Shown: positions 25,637 through 33,200 of the stretch, in pieces
How the letters are laid out: every line of letters starts with the position of its first letter
Numbering within the stretch: the first letter of the stretch is position 1
From: Flavobacteriales bacterium
GTDB taxonomy: Bacteria; Bacteroidota; Bacteroidia; NS11-12g; UBA955
Assembly: GCA_947496375.1 (NCBI GenBank)
Contig: CANMCY010000024.1
Span: 1 to 33,412, forward strand
Length of the DNA: 33,412 bases
Direction: 5' to 3'
Notes under the pieces: generated by a model
Databases searched by the model: none
What the model was told of the DNA's origin: nothing
The model's input: the letters and a program-made list of their open reading frames with translations, nothing else
Position numbers and translations under genes: made by a program

Positions 25637-26026
25637 ATGAACCGAATATTCGCCATCCTCAGTCTTACATTATTTACCGTAACCGCCTGCAAAAAATATA
25701 AGGACGGTCCTGTCGTTTCCATCTGGAGTCGTAAGGAAAGAATCGAGGGGAAATGGGTAGTGGCGTATGCCGAAAAAAACCAGCAACAGGTAACATCAGA
25801 CTATAAAGATCTGGTTTGGGAATTTACACGCAACTTCGCCGTAATAGAAACTAACGACACCTCAAAAAATAATGGTATTTGGGGCACTATGACCAACGAT
25901 AAAGATTTTGTGATTGATTATGATAATGGGAAACGAAGTATTTATGAGATCATTCGGTTAACCCGCAAACAATTCTGGCTAAGAGATCGTCAGACTGAAC
26001 TGGTATTGCATTTGAAACCCTACTAA
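25637..26026 (+). CDS. Small lipocalin-like lipoprotein
   Basis: A 129-residue predicted lipoprotein with lipobox TVTAC, lipidated Cys18, followed by KKYKDG. The mature part has the WxxxxRIEGKWVV start common to lipocalin-like domains of Bacteroidota and a beta-rich body (LVWEFTRNFAVIET, GIWGTMTND, KQFWLRDRQTELVLHL). The ligand is unknown. The ATG at 25637 is preferred over an in-frame start three codons upstream because the latter would fall within the promoter element. It is followed after 1 nt by the LysE-type exporter gene, so the two form an operon. Confidence 0.75.
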   Translation: MNRIFAILSLTLFTVTACKKYKDGPVVSIWSRKERIEGKWVVAYAEKNQQQVTSDYKDLVWEFTRNFAVIETNDTSKNNGIWGTMTNDKDFVIDYDNGKRSIYEIIRLTRKQFWLRDRQTELVLHLKPY

Positions 26027-26027
26027 G

Positions 26028-26651
26028 GTGTACTGGGCTGCCCCCGCACTCTTCGGTCTGCTGACCGGCTTTATGATGAGTATACTGCTCGGGGTTGTGT
26101 TTTTTCTGTTGATTCAGGCGGGAATTCAGTATGGAACCAAAAAAGGAGTGATCATTGCTGCGGGTGTTGTTGCCGGCGACTTAATTTTTTTATCATTGTC
26201 CATTGGTTTTACCTCAGCAATTTCAGGGTTTCTGCAAAAGCATAGTCAGGCAATTGCCCTCATTGGGGGGCTTATTTTGTTGGTGATGGGGTGGTGGATG
26301 TGGACTAAAAAGCGCCGCGCAGAAGAGGAAAACCAGGAGATAAAAGGGCTGCGATCCGCCCGCGATTTTTTCGTAAAGCCCTTTATTATCAATATCCTCA
26401 ACCCAGCCAATGCCGCATGGTGGCTGGGAGTCTACAGCTTTCCACCCGCTTCCGGCTATGGGACTCAGCAGAAAATTGTATTCGGAGCTTTTGCTATTGT
26501 TGCCATATTTAGTACCGAAGTGGGTATTGCCGCAGGGGCATCGTTATTAAAAAATTATATTCGTGAAAAATGGCTAAAAAAAGTAGATAAACTGGTGGCT
26601 GTTGTGATGTTTTTAATGGGCTTGAACTTATTTATTAGAGGGTTCATATAG
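26028..26651 (+). CDS. LysE/RhtB family amino-acid exporter-like membrane protein
   Basis: A 207-residue protein with about six hydrophobic segments, matching LysE-superfamily size. The first helix and loop (GLLTGFMMSILLGVVFFLLIQ ... GTKKGVIIAAGVVAGD) and the middle INILNPANAAWWLGV correspond to the conserved G-x-x-x-G-P and NPK/NP regions of the family. A lysine/arginine-rich cytoplasmic loop (TKKRRAEEENQE) separates the halves. The substrate is unknown. The start is GTG at 26028, 1 nt after the lipoprotein stop. The usual early Pro of the family motif is replaced by Leu (ILLGVVFF). Confidence 0.8.
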   Translation: MYWAAPALFGLLTGFMMSILLGVVFFLLIQAGIQYGTKKGVIIAAGVVAGDLIFLSLSIGFTSAISGFLQKHSQAIALIGGLILLVMGWWMWTKKRRAEEENQEIKGLRSARDFFVKPFIINILNPANAAWWLGVYSFPPASGYGTQQKIVFGAFAIVAIFSTEVGIAAGASLLKNYIREKWLKKVDKLVAVVMFLMGLNLFIRGFI

Positions 26652-27021
26652 TTTAAAATATTACTGGTTTATTCTTTGCCGTAATATTAAAATTTCAAAT
26701 TACAATAAATAAAATTAATAAATTTATTTGTTGTTATATAAAAAATTCACCTAAAAGTTGATTAAATTAGTTGTTATATATTAAATAATGCTATAAAAAG
26801 TCCAAAATGGTTTATTTATAGTTTGGAATAATTATTATATATAAAAGGTCCAAAGGATGTTAATACATTCAATATTTAATTAGGAAGAATAAAACAATCT
26901 TAAAAAAATAAAGAGTAAAACAAAAATAAATTTATTTTAATGTTTTAAAATCAAAGTTTAATTGCAATGATAATAGACCAATAAACTATTAAACGAATAA
27001 ACAAATAAAAGAATAAACAAA
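26652..27021. other. AT-rich intergenic spacer with direct and inverted repeats
   Basis: No supported gene in 370 nt. The start has an 8-bp AT-rich stem AATATTAC (26657-26664) / GTAATATT (26681-26688) that could be a weak transcription end for the exporter. A direct repeat GTTGTTATATA occurs at 26730-26740 and 26770-26780. ATAAAAAGTCCAAAATGG (26793-26810) is repeated in altered form at 26841-26859, with an inverted TTTGGA between them (26822-26827). The end carries an octamer array. Base composition is far more AT-rich than the flanking genes. Confidence 0.6.
26978..27017. repeat. Tandem octamer array (CNAATAAA-type), 5 units
   Basis: Five consecutive 8-nt units: CCAATAAA, CTATTAAA, CGAATAAA, CAAATAAA, AGAATAAA, with a partial sixth running into the stop codon of the leftward epimerase gene (27022-27024). 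It has the same period and placement, directly 3' of a leftward gene, as the array at 359-390. Confidence 0.65.
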
Positions 27022-27423
27022 TCACTTCTTTTCTTCACACATTTCTACCAATATATTTCCAGTACTTTTTGGATGTAAAAAAGCAATTAATTTATTGTCT
27101 GCCCCATCTTTGGGTTCTGTGTTAATTAATTCAAAACCGGCTTCCTTTTTTTCTTCTATTTTCTTTTTGATATTATCTACCCCAAAAGCGAGATGATGAA
27201 TGCCCTCGCCCCGCTTTTCTATGAATTTGGCTATGGGGCTGTCGGGCCGGGTTGCACTCAGCAATTCAATTTTGGTGTTACCGGCATCGAAAAATACAGT
27301 AATTACCCCTTCAGATGCCACTTCTTCTGTTTTGTAGGGTTTCACGCCCAACAAAAGGGTGTACATTGCGATTGATGCTTCGAGGTTTTTTACGGCAATG
27401 CCAATATGTTCCACTTGATTCAT
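27022..27423 (-). CDS. mce: Methylmalonyl-CoA epimerase (VOC fold)
   Basis: A 133-residue VOC-family enzyme interconverting (2R)- and (2S)-methylmalonyl-CoA, the step between methylmalonyl-CoA mutase and propionyl-CoA carboxylation or decarboxylation; cytoplasmic. The metal-ligand framework is visible: H6 in VEHIGIAV, E53 in TKIELL, H76/H77 in GEGIHHLAF, and E127 in NILVEMCE. The size is typical of bacterial epimerases. The start is the ATG at 27423 (MNQVEHIGIAV); an in-frame extension to 27441 would run through a likely -7 element. No mutase gene is nearby. Divergent from iscS. Confidence 0.92.
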   Translation of the reverse strand: MNQVEHIGIAVKNLEASIAMYTLLLGVKPYKTEEVASEGVITVFFDAGNTKIELLSATRPDSPIAKFIEKRGEGIHHLAFGVDNIKKKIEEKKEAGFELINTEPKDGADNKLIAFLHPKSTGNILVEMCEEKK

Positions 27424-27428
27424 GTCAG

Positions 27429-27436
27429 CAAAATAA
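27429..27436 (-). promoter_or_regulatory. Possible -7 element (TTATTTTG) for mce
   Basis: On the minus strand this is one mismatch from TAnnTTTG, 5 nt before the ATG at 27423. Confidence 0.4.
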
Positions 27437-27498
27437 AGCATTTGTCATGCATTGAAAAAATTCATGCAACCGTAAAACAGATTTGTCTGAAATGGTGT

Positions 27499-27506
27499 TA
27501 CTTTTG
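27499..27506 (+). promoter_or_regulatory. -7 element (TACTTTTG) for iscS
   Basis: Exact TAnnTTTG match, 27 nt before the ATG at 27534. It lies inside a longer open frame starting at 27483, supporting the downstream ATG. Confidence 0.55.
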
Positions 27507-27533
27507 CAAATTAGAATCAATCTAAATAAGATA

Positions 27534-28745
27534 ATGAAACTGCCTGTATATCTCGATAACAACGCTACTACCAAGGTGGATCCACGGGTGCTGGATGCCA
27601 TGATTCCCTACTTTACCGAAGACTTCGGCAATGCAGCCAGCCGTAATCACCCTTTCGGTTGGAAAGCGGAAGAAGGTGTAGATTACGCCAGGGAGCAAAT
27701 CGCCGCCCTCATTGGTGCCAATGAGAAAGAGATTATTTTCACCAGCGGTGCCACAGAGAGCAACAATCTGGCTTTGAAGGGTGTATTTGAGATGTATGCT
27801 GAAAAGGGCAGACATATTATTACCGCCGTTACCGAGCACAAGGCCATACTTGATACCTGCAAGCACCTGGAAAAACAGGGTGCAGAAATTACCTATCTCC
27901 ATCCGGCCGAAAACGGTTTACTGACCATTGCCCAGGTGGAGGAAGCCATACGCCCCGATACCATTTTGGTAACCATCATGTTTGGAAACAATGAAATTGG
28001 GGTATTACAGCCCATTCGTGAGATTGCTGCATTGTGCAAAAAGCATGGAGTGCTGTTTCATTCTGACGCCACACAGGCAGTAGGTAAAATCCCTGTAGAC
28101 GTTGTGGCCGACAATATTGATTTAATGAGTTTTACTGCGCACAAAATGTATGGACCCAAAGGAATAGGGGTTTTGTATGTGCGTCGTAAAAACCCACGGG
28201 TTAAGGTAACTGCCCAAATGGATGGTGGTGGCCATGAACGGGGTATGCGCAGTGGCACCCTCAATGTGCCGGGCATTGTTGGTCTGGGCAAGGCCGCAGA
28301 ACTCGCGCGTCTGGAAATGGATTCCGATACACAAAGAATCATCAAAATGCGGGATCGCCTGGAAAACGCGCTGCTCACCATGGAGGAATCTTATCTGAAC
28401 GGCTCTAAGGAACACCGCCTGCCGCACACCACCAACATCAGTTTTAAGTATGTAGAGGGTGAGGGCCTGATGATGGCCATCAAAGACATCGCGGTATCCT
28501 CAGGTTCTGCCTGTACTTCAGCATCACTGGAACCCAGCTATGTGTTAAAAAGTCTGGGTCTTGATGACGAACTGGCGCATAGCTCACTCCGATTTGGACT
28601 CAGTCGCTACACCACCGATGAGGAAATTGATTTTACCATCAAATGTGTAACGGACGCCGTAAACCGATTGCGTGAAATGAGCCCGCTTTGGGAGATGTTT
28701 AAGGAAGGAATTGATCTTAAATCCGTTCAGTGGACTGAACACTAA
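27534..28745 (+). CDS. iscS: Cysteine desulfurase IscS
   Basis: A PLP-dependent group-I cysteine desulfurase that takes sulfur from L-cysteine and hands it as persulfide to IscU and other acceptors; cytoplasmic. Length 403 residues, as in E. coli IscS. Visible: N-terminal [11 protein letters not shown]102 (TEHKA) over the PLP ring, D178 in [10 protein letters not shown], the PLP lysine K204 in [12 protein letters not shown], and the catalytic C327 in [17 protein letters not shown], which sits in the long flexible loop typical of IscS as opposed to SufS. The start at 27534 matches the family N-terminus. It is the first gene of an iscS-iscU-iscA cluster; no iscR is adjacent. Confidence 0.97.
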   Translation: MKLPVYLDNNATTKVDPRVLDAMIPYFTEDFGNAASRNHPFGWKAEEGVDYAREQIAALIGANEKEIIFTSGATESNNLALKGVFEMYAEKGRHIITAVTEHKAILDTCKHLEKQGAEITYLHPAENGLLTIAQVEEAIRPDTILVTIMFGNNEIGVLQPIREIAALCKKHGVLFHSDATQAVGKIPVDVVADNIDLMSFTAHKMYGPKGIGVLYVRRKNPRVKVTAQMDGGGHERGMRSGTLNVPGIVGLGKAAELARLEMDSDTQRIIKMRDRLENALLTMEESYLNGSKEHRLPHTTNISFKYVEGEGLMMAIKDIAVSSGSACTSASLEPSYVLKSLGLDDELAHSSLRFGLSRYTTDEEIDFTIKCVTDAVNRLREMSPLWEMFKEGIDLKSVQWTEH

Positions 28746-28774
28746 TTTTATTTGGAAAGATTCTAAATAGTATA

Positions 28775-28782
28775 TAACTTTG
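28775..28782 (+). promoter_or_regulatory. -7 element (TAACTTTG) with -33 TTTG before iscU
   Basis: Exact TAnnTTTG, preceded after exactly 20 nt by TTTG at 28751-28754, a good match to the two-part Bacteroidota promoter. It lies 34 nt before the iscU ATG, so iscU-iscA can be transcribed separately from iscS. Confidence 0.6.
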
Positions 28783-28816
28783 TAATAAAACCCAATAATC
28801 CAAAAAGCAAAACGAT

Positions 28817-29233
28817 ATGGCATACAGTGAAAAAGTAATCGACCACTACAGCAACCCCCGCAATGTGGGAACGCTTGACAAGGGAAGCCCCAACGTGGGA
28901 ACAGGACTGGTGGGAGCGCCTGAATGCGGCGATGTAATGCGTTTGCAGATACAAGTAAATCCTGAAACCGGTGTAATTGAAGATGCCCGTTTCAAAACGT
29001 TTGGCTGTGGTTCAGCCATTGCCTCCTCCTCTCTGGCCACCGAATGGCTGAAGGGAAAATCTGTAGATCAGGCCTTAACCATTGACAATATGGATATAGT
29101 GGAAGAGCTGGCCCTGCCACCCGTTAAAATTCACTGCTCGGTACTGGCAGAAGATGCCATTCGTGCAGCCATTAACGACTATCGTGTAAAACAGGGACTT
29201 GAGCCCATTGCTGAAGAAAAATCTCACCACTAA
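28817..29233 (+). CDS. iscU: Fe-S cluster scaffold protein IscU
   Basis: Scaffold on which IscS-derived sulfur and iron assemble a [2Fe-2S] cluster; cytoplasmic. Length 138 residues. The three ligand cysteines are C37 (GAPECGD), C64 (FGCGSAIASSS) and C107 (IHCSVLAEDA), with the conserved Asp39. The chaperone-binding motif LPPVK is present at 100-104, so an HscA/HscB system is expected elsewhere in the genome. Glu36 replaces the usual Ala before Cys37 in E. coli. The gene lies 71 nt after iscS and 12 nt before iscA. Confidence 0.97.
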   Translation: MAYSEKVIDHYSNPRNVGTLDKGSPNVGTGLVGAPECGDVMRLQIQVNPETGVIEDARFKTFGCGSAIASSSLATEWLKGKSVDQALTIDNMDIVEELALPPVKIHCSVLAEDAIRAAINDYRVKQGLEPIAEEKSHH

Positions 29234-29245
29234 GCCCACAAAACT

Positions 29246-29593
29246 GTGCTGACCGATACCGGTGCCATAACCATAACTGAAAAAGCTAGAATGAAGGTAC
29301 ATAACCTCATGGCAGAGGCAGGAATAAGTGCACCCGAGTATTTTGTAAGGGTAGGGGTGAAAGGCGGTGGTTGTTCAGGTCTTACCTACCAGCTCGATTT
29401 TGATAATGAGCCACAGACCGGTGATATGGAATTTGGAGATGAAGAATTGAAAGTCGTCTGTGATATGAAGAGTTTTTTATATCTGTGTGGCACTGAGCTT
29501 GATTTTAGCGATGGCCTAAACGGTAAAGGATTTAATTTTATCAATCCCAACGCTTCGCGAACCTGTGGTTGCGGAGAAAGTTTTGCAGTGTAA
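29246..29593 (+). CDS. iscA: A-type Fe-S carrier protein IscA
   Basis: A 115-residue A-type carrier that accepts and delivers Fe-S clusters or iron. The three cluster cysteines are C43 (KGGGCSGLTYQL), C107 and C109 (SRTCGCGESF). The HesB-like fold opens with ITITEKA. The start is GTG at 29246, 12 nt after the iscU stop; an ATG inside (M16) would delete the first strand and is rejected. Completes a compact iscS-iscU-iscA cluster; hscB, hscA and fdx do not follow. Confidence 0.95.
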   Translation: MLTDTGAITITEKARMKVHNLMAEAGISAPEYFVRVGVKGGGCSGLTYQLDFDNEPQTGDMEFGDEELKVVCDMKSFLYLCGTELDFSDGLNGKGFNFINPNASRTCGCGESFAV

Positions 29594-29640
29594 CGGCAGC
29601 CGGGGCGACTTTCGTCATTTTTCTGGTTCTTTAGATGGCA

Positions 29641-29648
29641 TAGTTTTG
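29641..29648 (+). promoter_or_regulatory. -7 element (TAGTTTTG) for coiled-coil gene
   Basis: Exact TAnnTTTG match ending 1 nt before an ATG at 29650 and 7 nt before a second in-frame ATG at 29656. The spacing seen at other genes here favours the second. Confidence 0.55.
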
Positions 29649-29655
29649 TATGACT

Positions 29656-30039
29656 ATGTCAAATAATACCTATATAAAAGAACTTCACCGCATACACATC
29701 GAATGGAATTCACTGCTGGATTTGTCAATTGATGAGTTAAAATCATTTGAAAATCGGTTGCAGGAAATTGCTCAGGGCAATACGGCTAAAGAAACCTTGG
29801 CTCAGGTAGAGCATTTTCAGAATCAATTTATCCGTCAAAGGGAGCTGATTGACGAGCTAAGACACGATATTCATGAGGATGAATTTCGCATTGCACAAAA
29901 TGCAAAGGAAAACAGCGTAGCGGTTGAGCATCGTAAACTGGAAGAAAATGCAGCGCTGAGGGAAAGGGTTACTATGCATAAAAAAACATTCGATAAAATA
30001 AAAGAGGAATACTTAAAATTTATGTCGAAATATTTATAA
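29656..30039 (+). CDS. Small coiled-coil protein of unknown function
   Basis: A 127-residue soluble protein, highly charged and almost entirely alpha-helical, with heptad-like spacing through about residues 25-120 (SIDELKSFENRLQEIAQ, FIRQRELIDELRHDIHEDEF, LEENAALRERVTMHKKTFDK). No signal peptide and no cysteine. I recognise no family function; the pattern suggests a helical bundle or dimer. The ATG at 29656 is preferred over 29650 from the promoter position. It follows iscA by 62 nt with its own promoter, so it need not belong to the Fe-S unit. Confidence 0.7.
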   Translation: MSNNTYIKELHRIHIEWNSLLDLSIDELKSFENRLQEIAQGNTAKETLAQVEHFQNQFIRQRELIDELRHDIHEDEFRIAQNAKENSVAVEHRKLEENAALRERVTMHKKTFDKIKEEYLKFMSKYL

Positions 30040-30296
30040 TTAATAAAATCAAATATTACGCAACAAAATCTGCCTAGAGCGCATTTTTATTTTTAGATAA
30101 ATGTAGTTAAAATAAAAATACAGTATTGAAAAATAGGAAAAAAAACAAATAATTATTTTGCATAATAAAGGTAAAAAATCCGATTAAATTGTGCGAAAAA
30201 TCATGCCGCTAACCTATTTAGTCACAACATTTACCCCAAATTTTTGGTTTTATAGAATATTTACACTTATTTTACACCCAAATTGACTTTAATTAG

Positions 30297-33200
30297 ATGA
30301 AAAACGTATACAGCTCACTAAAGATTTTTATTTCGGTTCTCATGTTTGCCTCTGTTACGCAGGAAATTGCAGGGCAGTGTGGTGGAAGTATTGCTCCTAC
30401 GGGTGTTAGCGGCACTAACAGCATTTGTCAGGGAAAATCCACAACATTATCACAGACGGGAGGATCCCTGGTTTCAGGTGCTACCTGGCAGTGGTATTCT
30501 GCAGGTTGCGGTACTGCCTCAGTGGGTTCCGGTGCATCATTGACTGTAACTCCTGTTACCACTACAACCTACTACGTTAGGGCTGAGGATGGTTGCGGAA
30601 ATACAAGTTGCGCATCAATTACTGTTACGGTTAACGATACTTCAATTACCCCAATAATTATTGGTCCAAGCACAGTCTGCGAGGGTCCCGGACAAATTAA
30701 ATGGAAGCGTTCAGGTGGAGACTTGAAAGGCGGTACAAAATGGGAGTGGTTTCGTGTGGCGTGTTATGGACAAACAGGCAACGTTTGGCTGGGTCAGGGA
30801 GATTCAATTTCATTTACATCAGCACAACTTGGAATAACTACTCATGGAGTTTATCTGACGGCTACAGGAACTAGTTGTCCGGGTGTTTGTGCGTTTAAAT
30901 CAACAATAATACGTGATTCGTCTGTTGCTGCCACATCAATAGCCGGCACGTCTACCATATGCCTTAAAAATTCATCAACTCTTTCAGTTAGTGGGGGGAA
31001 ACTAGGTTCCGGCGCAAGTTGGAAATGGTATCTTGGAAGTTGCGGTGGCAGTAGTGTTGGTTCCGGAAACAATTTAACTGTTAGTCCAACATCTGCAGGT
31101 ACATACACATACTACGTTCGCGCTGAGGGTACATGCAACACCACTCCGTGTCAGTCATTTACGCTCACGGTAAGAGACACTTCAATACCTCAAACATCAG
31201 TTAGTGGCTCAACAATTATTTGCCTTGGTCAGTCTACTACTTTAAGTTTAAATGGCGGTAGCCTTGGCCATGGTGCTTCATGGAAATGGTATCAACATTT
31301 TTGTGGAGGGAGTGCTACTGTCCTTAGCAGTTTGTCCTCATTAACTGTTTCTCCAACCTCAACTACAAACTACTGGTTAAGAGCTGAAGGCACCTGTAAT
31401 AATACTCCGTGTACTGTGGTAACCGTAACTGTGCGAGATACTTCAGTACCGGCAACCGCGATTAGTGGTTCGAGCACTATATGTCTAGGACAGACGGCCA
31501 CATTGTCCCCATCAGGAGGAAGGCTTGGTCATGGTGCCGATTGGAAATGGTATTTGGGAAGTTGCAGTGGAACCAGCATTGGATCGGGAAGTAGTTTTGC
31601 GGCAAGTCCGACCACTGCCGGTTCATACACCTATTACCTTCGCGCTGAGGGTACTTGTAACAATACGATTTGTCGTTCACTCACTTTAACAGTAAGAGAC
31701 ACTTCAGTACCTGCAACCGCTATTTCTGCCACCACTACCAATTTTTGCGTGGGTAGCAGCACAACAATCACTCCGGTAGGTGGTTCATTAGGTCACGGTG
31801 CGAACTGGCAATGGACCGAAGGGGCTTGCACTGGCTCAGGAACCGGAAGAGGTTCTGGAAATTCATTAGTGTTTACACCTACTATTGGTGGAAATTACAC
31901 TTATTACTTAAAAGCGTCAGGGACTTGCAATACGACTGTCTGCACATCCCTATTAATAACGGTTAATGATACAACAGTACCTGCAGGTTCGGTCACATCA
32001 AGCCTAGGCAATCCAATCTGTCTTGGCCAACAGACACAATTATATGGAACAGGGAACCCTGGAATTTTAGGAACCGGTGCAAGTTGGAAATGGTACTCAG
32101 GCAGTTGTGGAGGTACACTGGAATTTACAGGTGCTAACTTCACAGTTCCCAATACACCAGGTACTTTTACGTATTATCTTAGAGGTGAAAACTCCTGTCA
32201 TACCACCGTCTGCAGAACTTACACGATTACCGTTCGTGATTCTTCTGTGCCGGCAAGTTCTATTGGTTATACAACTTCCAAATGTCTGGGAGTTGCCAAT
32301 AATCTTAGTGTTAATGGCGGATCTCTTGGAACTGCAGCTTCCTGGAAATGGTATACCAGTTCATGTGGAGGAGCCTACGTTGGCACTGGATCATCCTACG
32401 CTTCCAATCCATCTTCGCCTGGAACTTATACCTATTATGTAAGAGCGGAAGGCACCTGTAATAATACCATTTGTAAATCGGTTACTTATACGGTTCTTGA
32501 TTCTGCCAAACCGGCCATTTCAATTTCTGGTCCAACAACGGCCTGTCAAAGCCCTAATCGACTTGTATTTGTTCGTCAGGGAGGTTCATTGGGTTCAGGG
32601 GGCAAATGGAACTGGTGGCGTGTTTCTTGTGGGGCTCCGAATCCATGGTTGGCAGTGGGGGACACTTTGTTTGTAACAACCGGAGCTTTAGGAACGGGTA
32701 CACATAACATTTATTTAGTGGGGAATGGCTGTAATACAACCAAATGCATACTAAAAACCGTTGTTATTAGTGATACGGCTGTTCCGGCAAATAGTATAAC
32801 TGGCACTAGCACCATTTGCCAAGGTTCGAGCACAACGTTGACTGTAAATGGCGGTAAACTTGGATTAAACGGAACGTGGAAATGGTACAGCGGAAGCTGT
32901 GGTGGAGTCTATGTGGGTTCAGGCAGTAGCATTACTGTGAGCCCGTCTTCCACTACTACATATTTCTTAAGGGCAGAGAGTTCTTGCAGTACTACAATTT
33001 GTAAAAGTGTAACGGTAACGGTGAGGGATACAACTGTACCTCCAAACGCAATAAGCTCAGTAAATTCAACAATTTGTCAAGGTCAATCTACAACCTTATC
33101 TATCACCAATGGAACCCTTGGAAATGGTGCTACATGGAAATGGTATAGCGGTAGTTGCGGTGGCACAAGTGTGGGAACAGGTACATCCGTCTCTGTGAGC

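Noticed and set aside
24997-25722. 241-codon open frame opposite the M1 C-terminus and lipoprotein gene
   Set aside because: It spans two supported genes in antisense, with no motif or promoter of its own.
30040-30296. RNA gene or small protein ahead of the giant repeat gene
   Set aside because: The 257-nt AT-rich spacer shows no tRNA fold, no credible short frame and no exact -7 element; only a near match AATTTTTG at 30238-30245 was seen.
32077-32442. 121-codon frame within the giant repeat gene in another phase
   Set aside because: The repeat frame stays open across this stretch with the WKWY motif in phase; the alternative frame is a by-product of repeat composition.
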